Shown here: positions 29,193 to 36,357 of the stretch, in pieces
Layout of the letters: each line of letters starts with the position of its first letter
Position numbering within the stretch: the first letter of the stretch is position 1
DNA from: an uncultured Collinsella sp.
GTDB lineage: Bacteria; Actinomycetota; Coriobacteriia; Coriobacteriales; Coriobacteriaceae
Length of the DNA: 36,357 bases
NCBI GenBank assembly: GCA_900554465.1
Contig: USHF01000002.1
Span: 1-36,357, forward strand
Direction of reading: 5' to 3'
Program-made: the position numbers and the translations under genes
The notes under the pieces: generated by a model
Seen by the model: only the letters and a program-made list of their open reading frames with translations
Database searches by the model: none
What the model was told of the DNA's origin: nothing

Positions 29193-29915
29193 ATGATCAC
29201 TTCGTCAAAAAAGAACTTGGCCCAATACGAGCGTCTGGCGGGTACGCTGCGCGACCGCATCGCCGCCGGCGTCTACGCGCGCGAAGACAAGCTGCCGTCC
29301 GAGATGGAACTCATGGACGAATCGGGGCTGTCGCGCAGCACCGTGCGCCACGCGCTTAAGGTGTTAGTTGACGAGGGCCTGGTGCGCACCGAGCGCGGAC
29401 GTGGCGCCTTTGTGGCCGACACGCCAGCGCTCCACGAGAACAACCTGGTGTTTTCGAGCTACACGGCACAGGTACAGGGCCAGGGCATGAAGCCCACCAC
29501 GCGCACCGTGGACTCGGGCTTTGCCAAGGCGGCCGGCAGCATAGCTAAGTTCTTTGACGCCGCCGTGGGCAGCAAGCTCGTCAAACTTGTCCGCCTGCGT
29601 TACCTGGACGATGCGCCGCTGTGCCTGGAAACCACCTATCTACCACCGAGCTTTGAGGCACTCATCGATCGCGATATCAACGGTTCGCTCTACGCCACGC
29701 TGCGCCAAGAATTCCATCGCGCGCCGGCACAGGGACATAAGACCTTTGAGGTGTGCTATGCCTCGCAAAACGAGGCGTTTTTGCTCAACGTTGAGCGTGG
29801 GCAGGCGCTGATCTTGATCACCGACTACGTCTACGACACCGACGGCCACCCGCTCCATATCTCCAAGCGTATCCAGCGCACCGACCGCGCCAAATACACC
29901 GAGCCCATCGGCTAG
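29193..29915 (+). CDS. GntR-family (UTRA domain) transcriptional regulator 4
   Basis: 240 aa. The GntR winged helix (QYERLAGTLRDRIAAGVY; ELMDESGLSRSTVRHALKVL) is followed by ERGRGAFV and a UTRA effector domain (about 85-235). ATG at 29193; the ribosome binding site is weak (CAGG). It is divergent from deglycase 4 and is probably its repressor, responding to a sugar phosphate or phosphorylated Amadori compound. It differs in sequence from GntR 2 and 3 (different C-terminus, ISKRIQRTDRAKYTEPIG). Confidence 0.92.
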   Translation: MITSSKKNLAQYERLAGTLRDRIAAGVYAREDKLPSEMELMDESGLSRSTVRHALKVLVDEGLVRTERGRGAFVADTPALHENNLVFSSYTAQVQGQGMKPTTRTVDSGFAKAAGSIAKFFDAAVGSKLVKLVRLRYLDDAPLCLETTYLPPSFEALIDRDINGSLYATLRQEFHRAPAQGHKTFEVCYASQNEAFLLNVERGQALILITDYVYDTDGHPLHISKRIQRTDRAKYTEPIG

Positions 29916-29954
29916 CGCACCAAACGAGGCAAAATGTACCTAATAAACGTTTTA

Positions 29955-29965
29955 CCTGCGGTTTT
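29955..29965 (+). repeat. Isolated CCTGCGGTTTT motif
   Basis: The 11-mer occurs here, 40 bases after the GntR 4 stop, outside a recognisable hairpin, and inside the hairpin elements at 15138, 21669 and 30125. The gap 29916-30304 contains no gene. Confidence 0.4.
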
Positions 29966-30066
29966 TATTAAATCTCAAGCCGGCATGGCGCAAATGCCAA
30001 CATCGCCTGGCAACACTCGCCGCCCAAGCTCAACTGTTCCTGCCCAAAATATCCAGCACCGTAAAT

Positions 30067-30190
30067 CTAAGTGAGTAGACTTTTCGCGACCTGCCGAGCA
30101 CATTCAAAACAGCCACCTCCGTGACCTGCGGTTTTACTAAGGCAGATACGCTTTGTGCTCGGCCTGCGCCAAAAAAGCCTACTCACTTAG
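30067..30190. repeat. 124-bp terminal-inverted-repeat element, family D, copy 2
   Basis: Ends CTAAGTGAGTAGACTTTT and AAAAAAGCCTACTCACTTAG are inverted repeats. The inner stem GCCGAGCACA/TGTGCTCGGC is perfect here, while copy 1 has a G-T pair at one position. Apical CCTGCGGTTTT at 30125-30135. About eight differences from copy 1 at 21611-21733. Confidence 0.85.
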
Positions 30191-30280
30191 CCCGCAAGGC
30201 GTCCCGAGGGGACAATCCAGGTCAAAATAGCGTACAAACGCCACGCTACTTGCGGCGATTTGATACCACAAGACAGCCAA

Positions 30281-30319
30281 AAACCTGCCAAAATAAACCT
30301 GTCCCTAAATGGTAGGTTT
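30281..30319. repeat. Intergenic hairpin element, family C, copy 4 (overlaps the GNAT gene end)
   Basis: AAACCTGCCAAAATAAACCT (30281-30300) then GTCCCTAAATGGTAGGTTT (30301-30319). The right arm lies inside the acetyltransferase reading frame and provides its last codons and its TAG stop. Confidence 0.85.
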
Positions 30320-30895
30320 AGGAAGGTCGGGGAACCAGGTTGGTTTGGGTTGGTTGGGCGTGCGCTCGGCTAGGACTAGCTCCATCCAGCACATGTCGTA
30401 CCAGCGGCCGAACTTTTGGGCACAGCGGTCGAAAGCACCCACCAAGCGATATCCCATATGGGCATGGAAGTCCTGGCTGTTGTGCGTTAGATACTCGTCG
30501 TCCTTGTCGTGCGGCACGGCGATGAGCGCGCACATGTTGGTGATGCCCATCGCGATCAGGCACCGCTTGAGCGCATCGTGCAGCTTGCGGCCCAGCCCGC
30601 CGTGGCGCACGTCGCGTGCCAGGTAAATCGACGTCTCGACCGACCAGTCGTATGCCTCGCGGCTGTTGAGCGGACTCGCATAGGCATAGCCTACCGGACG
30701 CCCGTCCAGCTCCATCACCAGATACGGATAGCGCTTGAGCGTACGCTCGATGCGCCCGGCGAACTCCTCAACGCTCGGCACCTCGTATTCGCAGGTAATC
30801 GCCGTCTGGCGCACATACGGCTCATAGATGGCAAGCAATGCCGGCGCATCATCGGGCGTCGCCAGGCGAATCGTCGGCTCGGACATCTTGGCCAT
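30305..30895 (-). CDS. GNAT N-acetyltransferase (phosphinothricin acetyltransferase-like)
   Basis: 196 aa from the ATG at 30895 (GAGGGG 4 bases upstream); a second ATG at 30886 is also possible. It begins TIRLATPDDAPALLAIYEPYV, and the acetyl-CoA loop is RHGGLGRKLHDAL (about residue 96). YLTHNSQDFHAHMGYRLVGAFDRCAQKFGRWYDMCWMEL is typical of the Pat/YncA subgroup, which acetylates small amines or methionine derivatives. The actual substrate is unknown. The last five residues (PKPTI) and the stop come from repeat family C copy 4, so the C-terminus has been altered by the element. Confidence 0.87.
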   Translation of the reverse strand: MAKMSEPTIRLATPDDAPALLAIYEPYVRQTAITCEYEVPSVEEFAGRIERTLKRYPYLVMELDGRPVGYAYASPLNSREAYDWSVETSIYLARDVRHGGLGRKLHDALKRCLIAMGITNMCALIAVPHDKDDEYLTHNSQDFHAHMGYRLVGAFDRCAQKFGRWYDMCWMELVLAERTPNQPKPTWFPDLPKPTI

Positions 30896-30907
30896 ACAGC
30901 CCCTCTC

Positions 30908-30951
30908 AAAAGCAAAGGCCGCCTTGCGCCAAACCCAGGCGCAAGGCGGCC
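30908..30951 (-). terminator. Terminator of the threonine-aldolase-like gene
   Basis: On the minus strand GGCCGCCTTGCGCC (30951-30938) pairs perfectly with GGCGCAAGGCGGCC (30930-30917), followed by TTTGCTTTT. Confidence 0.9.
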
Positions 30952-30969
30952 CCTCGTCATTACATCAAC

Positions 30970-31995
30970 CTACAGGACAGCCGCCAGCGCGTCGATGTCC
31001 TCCTGTGTCGTGGCCCAGCTGGTGCAAAAGCGCACCACGGTGTGGGTCTCGTCGTACTTTTCCCAGTACTCGATCGAAGCATGCTCGCGAATGCGGGCCA
31101 TGTCCTCGTTGGGCAAAATCACAAACTGCTGGTTGGTGGGCGTCTCCAAGAAGAACTGGTAGCCGCGCTCATGCAGCACGCGACGAAGCGCCTGCGCCGT
31201 CTCAATCGCCTGGCGGCCAATCTCAAAATACAGGCCGTCGGTAAAGAGCGCCTCAAACTGAACGCCCGTCAGACGGCCCTTGGCCAGCAGCGCTCCGTGC
31301 TGCTTAATGCGCGGAATGGGGTGTGCCGGAGCGTGCATGCCGCAAAACACCACGGCCTCGCCGCAAAGCGCGCCGCACTTGGTGCCGCCAATGTAGAACA
31401 CGTCGCACAGCTGCGCCAGCTCGGGCAGGGTAATGTCGCACTCATCGGCCGCCAGCGCATAGGCCAGACGGGCGCCATCCACAAACAGCGGAATCTGGCG
31501 CTTCTGGCACACCGCATGAATCGCCGCAAGCTCGGCGGCGGAGTACAGCGTGCCGTACTCGGTCGATAGGCTCACGTACACGGCACCTGGGAACACCGTG
31601 TGCTCGTAGCTCTCGTTTTCGTAAAACACCTGGATATAGCTGTCGAGATCCTCGGCATGCATCTTGCCCTCGTAGCCGGGAATGGTAAGCACCTTGTGGC
31701 CGCCAAACTCGATGGCACCCGCCTCGTGGCAGGCAACGTGGCCGGTCTCGGCTGCAACGACGCCCTCGTAGGGCGCAAGCAGCATGTCAATCACCGTCGC
31801 GTTGGCCTGTGTGCCGCCCACCAGAAAAAACACGTCGGCATCGGGTACCTGACAGGCCTCACGAATGAGCTGCTTGGCACGCTCGGTGTGCGCATCGGTA
31901 CCGTAGCCGGGCTGCGGCTCCATATTGGTGTCGACGAGCGCCTGCAGCACTGCCGGATGTGCGCCGTGAGAATAGTCATTGTTGAACGCGAGCAT
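30970..31995 (-). CDS. Threonine aldolase-family PLP enzyme (beta-eliminating lyase fold)
   Basis: 341 aa. A fold-type I PLP enzyme of the low-specificity threonine aldolase family: it begins AFNNDYSHGAHPAVLQAL, has FLVGGTQANATVIDMLL (cofactor phosphate region), FVDGARLAYAL (D173 and R176) and the PLP lysine K206 in YIGGTKCGAL. Expected reaction is cleavage of L-threonine or L-allo-threonine to glycine and acetaldehyde, or of a related beta-hydroxy amino acid. ATG at 31995 with GAGAGGA. Single gene with its own terminator. Confidence 0.9.
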   Translation of the reverse strand: MLAFNNDYSHGAHPAVLQALVDTNMEPQPGYGTDAHTERAKQLIREACQVPDADVFFLVGGTQANATVIDMLLAPYEGVVAAETGHVACHEAGAIEFGGHKVLTIPGYEGKMHAEDLDSYIQVFYENESYEHTVFPGAVYVSLSTEYGTLYSAAELAAIHAVCQKRQIPLFVDGARLAYALAADECDITLPELAQLCDVFYIGGTKCGALCGEAVVFCGMHAPAHPIPRIKQHGALLAKGRLTGVQFEALFTDGLYFEIGRQAIETAQALRRVLHERGYQFFLETPTNQQFVILPNEDMARIREHASIEYWEKYDETHTVVRFCTSWATTQEDIDALAAVL

Positions 31996-32040
31996 GGTAA
32001 TCCTCTCTAGCCGGGCACGAGCCCGATGATTCAGATGGGG

Positions 32041-32904
32041 CTATTGTACGCCGCCCGGATAGGCAATGCGCGCGGCAAGGCACTCGAGCGCCAGCACCAA
32101 GGCAAAGCCGCAGCTCACGTCACTCAAAAAGTGTGCGCCGATCACGATGCGACCAAAGGCGACGAGCGCTGCAACCACAGCGGCGACCCAAAAGACCACG
32201 CGGCGGCGCGACGGCTTTTCCTTAAAGGCCGCCGCGGGAAGCCCGGCGAGCATAAGGCCGATCGCCGCGTGCGCCGTGTGTCCGCTCGCAAACGACTTAA
32301 AGCCGTCCTTGATCACGCCGGCGGCGATATAGGCCCACTTGTCGGGGTTGCCGATCACCCACCACGGCTGAAAATTGAGCCCCGGCGTGACCTCGATCAC
32401 GCGCATGCGCGGGCGCGACCACAGCGGCTTGACGATCACGTTGAGGATAATGGCCTGAGCGACCCACACGGCAAGCACCATCAACGCCCAGCGCGTGAGA
32501 TCGTCGGGCGCGGTGTCGCGCGTAAGGCGATAGGCGATGAGGTTGGCCGCGATGACCAGCACAAACGTCAGCACCAACTGAACCACGATGAGTTTGCCGC
32601 CAACCCGCAGGGACGAAACGATCTCGTAGCCGACCAGGCCCACGTTGACCAGAACGCCCAGCACGGCGAGCCATTTGCTCCCCCTGGAGTCGGGACGCAC
32701 CGCGCGTACGAGCATAACGCCTGCGACGCTCGCCGTCAGCTCAAACGGCAGCTCGCCGGCGGCCTCGATAAAGCGGCCGTACATGCTGGCGATGTTGAAC
32801 AGCGCGCTCGAGATCTGGTAATCGAAGAAGCTGCCCACGCCCAGACAAAGGCACAGAACGACCGCGATAGCGGCGGCGTCTTTCTTGTAGATGTACCCGA
32901 ACAT
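32041..32904 (-). CDS. PAP2-family membrane phosphatase
   Basis: 287 aa from the ATG at 32904 (AAAGGA 4 bases upstream). Six or so membrane helices. The PAP2 signature is present: KPLWSRPRMR (motif 1, KxxxxxRP), FASGHTAH (motif 2) and GRIVIGAHFLSDV (motif 3, with the catalytic His and Asp). Family members dephosphorylate lipid phosphates such as phosphatidate or undecaprenyl pyrophosphate at the membrane. The spacing between motifs 1 and 2 is long and contains WWVIGNPDKWAY. It lies 81 bases after mfd on the same strand and may be co-transcribed with it. Confidence 0.9.
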   Translation of the reverse strand: MFGYIYKKDAAAIAVVLCLCLGVGSFFDYQISSALFNIASMYGRFIEAAGELPFELTASVAGVMLVRAVRPDSRGSKWLAVLGVLVNVGLVGYEIVSSLRVGGKLIVVQLVLTFVLVIAANLIAYRLTRDTAPDDLTRWALMVLAVWVAQAIILNVIVKPLWSRPRMRVIEVTPGLNFQPWWVIGNPDKWAYIAAGVIKDGFKSFASGHTAHAAIGLMLAGLPAAAFKEKPSRRRVVFWVAAVVAALVAFGRIVIGAHFLSDVSCGFALVLALECLAARIAYPGGVQ

Positions 32905-32985
32905 GCTTTCCTTTCCATCGGGCGAAGTTTTCAACCTGCAACGTGGCGGGGCAAAGAATCCTTGTCCCGCCAAGCCACCTACCTG

Positions 32986-35900
32986 TTATTCATCATCGCT
33001 GGCACCCAGCTGCTGCAGCAGCATGAGGGCTGCTGCCACGGGACCGGCCTCGTCGTTGGCGTCGAGACCGCGGCCCAGGCCGCTGCCCACACCGGCGCCC
33101 GCCTTGTAGGGCACCGACAGCTTGCGGCTCTTGGGAAAGTTCACCGCGCCATAGCGGGTCTTTAGTTCAAAGGCCACCTTCTTGGGCACGTCGACGCCCA
33201 AAAACGTGATACGCCCACCGCTGAGCGTGACGCTCTCGAGCCCCAGGCGCTCGCCGCGAATACGGATGCGCGCGCGGTTGAACAGGTTGAGTCCCGCCAA
33301 CGGCAGCTCGCCATGCGCGGCCTCGGTCTCTTCCTGCACCTCATCGATGCTCTCCAGGTCCTCGGCCGCTGCGAGCTTACGGTACACGAGCACGCGCTGA
33401 TCCACCGCCGGCAGGTACTCCTCGGACAAGAAGTAGTCGGCCGGCAGGTTAATGCCCACGCTCGCCGCCTCCACGCCGGCATCGTCGTCACCGCGTGCCT
33501 CTGCCACGGCCTGGCCCAGCATCTGCGTAAACAGGTCAAAGCCCACGCTCGACAGGTTGCCGTGCTGCTCGGCGCCCATAAGCGAGCCGGCGCCGCGGAT
33601 CTCCAGGTCGCGCATGGCGATGCGCATGCCGCTGCCCAGGTCCTGGAACTCGGAAAGTGCAGTCAGGCGTGCCGTTGCCTCCTCGGTAAGTGGCAGCTCG
33701 CCGGGGAACATAAAGTACGCGTATGCCTGCGTGGCCGAGCGGCCCACGCGGCCCTTAAGCTGGTAAAGCTGTGCCAGACCCAGACGCTGCGAGTCTTCGA
33801 TGATCAGTGTGTTGGCGGTCGCGTTGTCGATGCCGCTCTCCACGATGGTCGTGGCGATGAGCACGTCGATCTTTTTGGTCGCGAACTCGATCATCACGTC
33901 CTCGACCTCGCGCGGGCTCATCTTGCCGTGCGCCACGCCCACGCGCGCCTCGGGCGCGGCCTCGTGCACGCGCGCCACGGCGTCGTCGATAGTCTTGACG
34001 CGATTGGACACGTAATACACCTGTCCGCCGCGGCCCACCTCCAGACGAATCGCCGCACTCACCACGTCGGGGTCGTACTCCCCCACGTGCACAATGACGG
34101 GACGACGCCCGGTCGGCGGCGTGGTGATCAGGCTCATGTCGCGCACGCCGCTCGTGGCCATCTGCATGGTTCGCGGAATAGGCGTTGCCGAGAGCGTGAG
34201 CACGTCGATTTGCTCGCGCAGGTTTTTGAGCTGCTCCTTGTGCTGCACGCCAAAACGCTGCTCCTCGTCGATGATCACCAGGCCCAGGTTCTTGGGGTTC
34301 ACATCGGCCGAAAGCAGGCGGTGCGTGCCGATAAGCACGTCAATCGCGCCCTCGGCAAACGCCTTGAGTGCGCGCTTTTGCTGCGCCGGCGTACGGAAGC
34401 GGCTGAGAACCTCGACCTCAAGGCCAAACGGGGCAAAGCGTTCAAAGAACGTCTCGTAGTGCTGCTGGGCCAGAATGGTCGTGGGGCAGAGCACCATGAC
34501 CTGGCGGCCGGAGTCCACGCACTTAAAGGCCGCGCGCAGGGCGACCTCGGTCTTGCCGAAGCCCACGTCGCCGCAGAGCAGGCGGTCCATGGGCTTGGGC
34601 GCCTCCATGTCAGCCTTGATGTCGGCGATAGCCTCCAGCTGGTCGCGCGTCTCGTCGTAGGGGAAGCTCTCCTCCATCTCGATCTGCTCGGGCGTATCGG
34701 GCGGGCAGGCGATACCGGTAATCGACGAGCGACGCGTATACAAATCGACCAGGTCAAACGCCAGCTTTTTGGCGTTCTTGCGCGCCTTGTTGGTGGCACG
34801 TGTCCAGTCGGCGGTGTTGAGCCTGGTCAGGCGCGGCTTGTCGCCGTCGGGGCCAACATAGCGCGTGATGCGGTCGACCTGCTCGAGCGGCACGTAGAGC
34901 TTGTCGCCGTCGGCATATTCCAGCAAAAAGTAGTCGCGTTCCTTGCCGCCCACTTCCTGGCGCGCGATCTCGCTAAAGAGCGCGATGCCATGCGTTGCGT
35001 GCACCACGTAGTCGCCCGGCTTAAACGGGAAGGTGATCTGCGTAATGTCAACCTTGCGGCGGCTGCGCGCGCAATTGGCATCCATGCGGGCGTTGAGGTC
35101 GGCGATCGAGAACACGGCCAGGTTGGCATCGGGCACCACCACGCCCTGCGGCAGAGCGGCATCGACAAAGGTCACGCGTCCGCGCGAGATGGTGGGCACG
35201 GCGACACCGGCGGCAGCCTGGGCGGCACCCGCCTCGAGCGAGCGGGCGTTAAGCGCGTCGGCCTTGCGCTCGCGAATGGAAGCATGGGCCTCCTGGCGGG
35301 CGGCACGGTCGGCAGAATCCGCCGCCGCCACGCGTACACGGTCACCGATAACACCGGCGTTTTCGGGCGCGGCCGTCAGTGACTCCTCAAAGGTTATGCC
35401 CTCGTCGCCAAAGGTGAGCTCCATCGACTCGCGCGCACCGCGGTCGGGGATGGCAAACACGCAGGCATAGCGCTTGCCCACGACCTCCTGGATACGCGTC
35501 ATAAAGCGATTGTCCGAGCCCGCAATGGCCGGCTGCTCAATCTTGAGCTCGGCCGTCACCGCACCACCGGCACGGATGAGGCTCACATAGTTCAGGCGCT
35601 GCTGGGCACCAAAATCGAGCTGTTGGGCACGCACGTACAGACCATCCAGGCGGTCAATCCCTGCCTCGCCGGCACGCGCCTCGATATCCTCGTAGGCGCG
35701 CAGACAGTCGTCGAACAGCGAGCGCGGCTCGGACAGGACCACGAGCGCCTTGCCGCTCACGTGTGCCAGCGGGCTCACGGTCTGGCCGTACATCACCGGC
35801 AAAAAGCGGTCGAGCTCGGGCGTGACGATGCGCGCATCCACCATCTCGAGCAGCGCCGCCAGTTTGCTGTCGTCCTGGCTGGCGCGATAGAGCGCCACAT

Positions 35901-36308
35901 GCATGTTGTGGACCGCCTCGTCGGTAAGCGCCAGCTCGCGGCACGGGAAGATCTCGATACTGTCCTCGTTGCCGATGGTCTGCCCCGTTGAGCTCACCAT
36001 GCGGCGGATGCGGTCAATCTCGTCGCCAAAGAACTCAATGCGCACGGGCGCTTTCTCTTGTGCGGGGAACACCTCGACGGTGTCGCCGTGAATGCGGAAC
36101 AGACCGGGCGCATCAGCGGCGCCGGCATTGGTGTAGCCCATGCCCACCAGGCGATGCGGCACCTCGTCAAAAGGAATCTCCTCGCCCACCGCAAAGGTCG
36201 TGGACTCCCAGTAGTGGCTCTCGACCGGCGGCACGCAGCGCAGCAGCGCGCGGGCCGAGGCAACCATGATGCAGTTGTCCCCGCGCACGATGCGCCCCAG
36301 AGCCTCGC
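32986..36308 (-). CDS. mfd: Transcription-repair coupling factor Mfd, truncated by the contig end
   Basis: Partial gene; the frame stays open to the genomic edge at 36308, just inside the adapter, so a GTG at 36288 is not the true start. About 1107 residues remain and roughly the first 100-130 are missing, judged against E. coli Mfd. In order: a UvrB-like N-terminal part (GRIVRGDNCIMVASARALLR onward), the RNA-polymerase-interacting domain (PGDYVVHATHGIALF), the RecG-like helicase (Walker A GDVGFGKTE about residue 575 from the GTG; DEEQRFG; QLKGRVGRS) and the C-terminal TRCF domain. It removes stalled RNA polymerase at DNA lesions and recruits UvrA. A long open frame on the opposite strand is a composition artefact. 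Confidence 0.96.
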
Positions 36309-36357
36309 CTGTCTCTTATACACATCTCCGAGCCCACGAGACATGCGCAGATCTCGT
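36309..36357. other. Nextera adapter remnant (artefact)
   Basis: CTGTCTCTTATACACATCT begins at 36309 and continues through the read-2 adapter, then an 8-base index ATGCGCAG and the start of the P7 sequence (ATCTCGT). The index is the reverse complement of the one at positions 3-10, so both ends carry the same adapter from the same library. Translated on the minus strand it gives the well-known false peptide MSRGLGDVYKRQ. Confidence 0.99.

Noticed and set aside
33313..35382. 689-codon open frame opposite mfd
   Set aside because: Antisense to mfd; composition dominated by His, Arg, Gln and Val, no domain, no ribosome binding site. Shadow of the real gene.
35994..36344. Open frame starting MSRGLGDVYKRQ
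   Set aside because: Its first residues come from the Nextera adapter; the remainder is out of frame within mfd.

Overview
The window reads as a chromosomal contig from a gut actinobacterium of the class Coriobacteriia, most likely Collinsella. I base this on GC-rich coding sequence with G/C third positions, strong AAGGAGG-type ribosome binding sites, abundant mannose-family PTS genes with GntR/UTRA regulators, and many palindromic intergenic repeats. The genus call is inference; no rRNA or tRNA is present. Both ends (1-44 and 36309-36357) are untrimmed Illumina Nextera adapter, not genome.

Layout. 204-1670: an AlbA_2/RecG-C-like ATP-binding regulator behind a repeated TTATCTCTC array. 2099-6840: a mannose-family PTS locus (GntR, IIA, IIB, SIS-domain deglycase, IIC, IID). 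7121-15013: mostly housekeeping genes (PreP-like M16 peptidase, 5-formyl-THF cyclo-ligase, AbiEi/nuclease-like protein, metA, lactate/2-hydroxyacid dehydrogenase). 15311-17188: a second deglycase with its own GntR regulator, joined to recQ (17191-19173). 19530-21477: a third GntR regulator and a YitT membrane protein. 21829-29915: a HAD phosphatase, a third deglycase, a second PTS (IID, IIC, fused IIAB), an EamA transporter, and a fourth deglycase divergent from a fourth GntR regulator. 30305-36308: GNAT acetyltransferase, threonine-aldolase-like enzyme, PAP2 phosphatase and a 5'-truncated mfd.

The central theme is sugar-amine catabolism. Four divergent SIS proteins resemble FraB/FrlB/GfrE/GfrF, which hydrolyse phosphorylated Amadori (fructosamine) compounds to a hexose 6-phosphate and a free amine. 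All four keep the Glu...His pair, 16 residues apart, that is catalytic in FraB. With two PTS systems, which would phosphorylate the substrate during uptake (no FrlD/FraD kinase is present), four UTRA regulators and a possible amino-acid exporter, the region looks like a glycated-amine utilisation cluster. A shared ACGTTATA promoter motif links the third regulator's own promoter, the second PTS, the EamA gene and the deglycase of the first PTS locus.

A second theme is intergenic structure. At least six families of inverted-repeat elements occur. One shows a compensatory base change in its stem, one is nested inside another, one supplies the stop codon of a gene, and one region folds as a roughly 100-nt RNA-like structure with a UUCG-capped hairpin.
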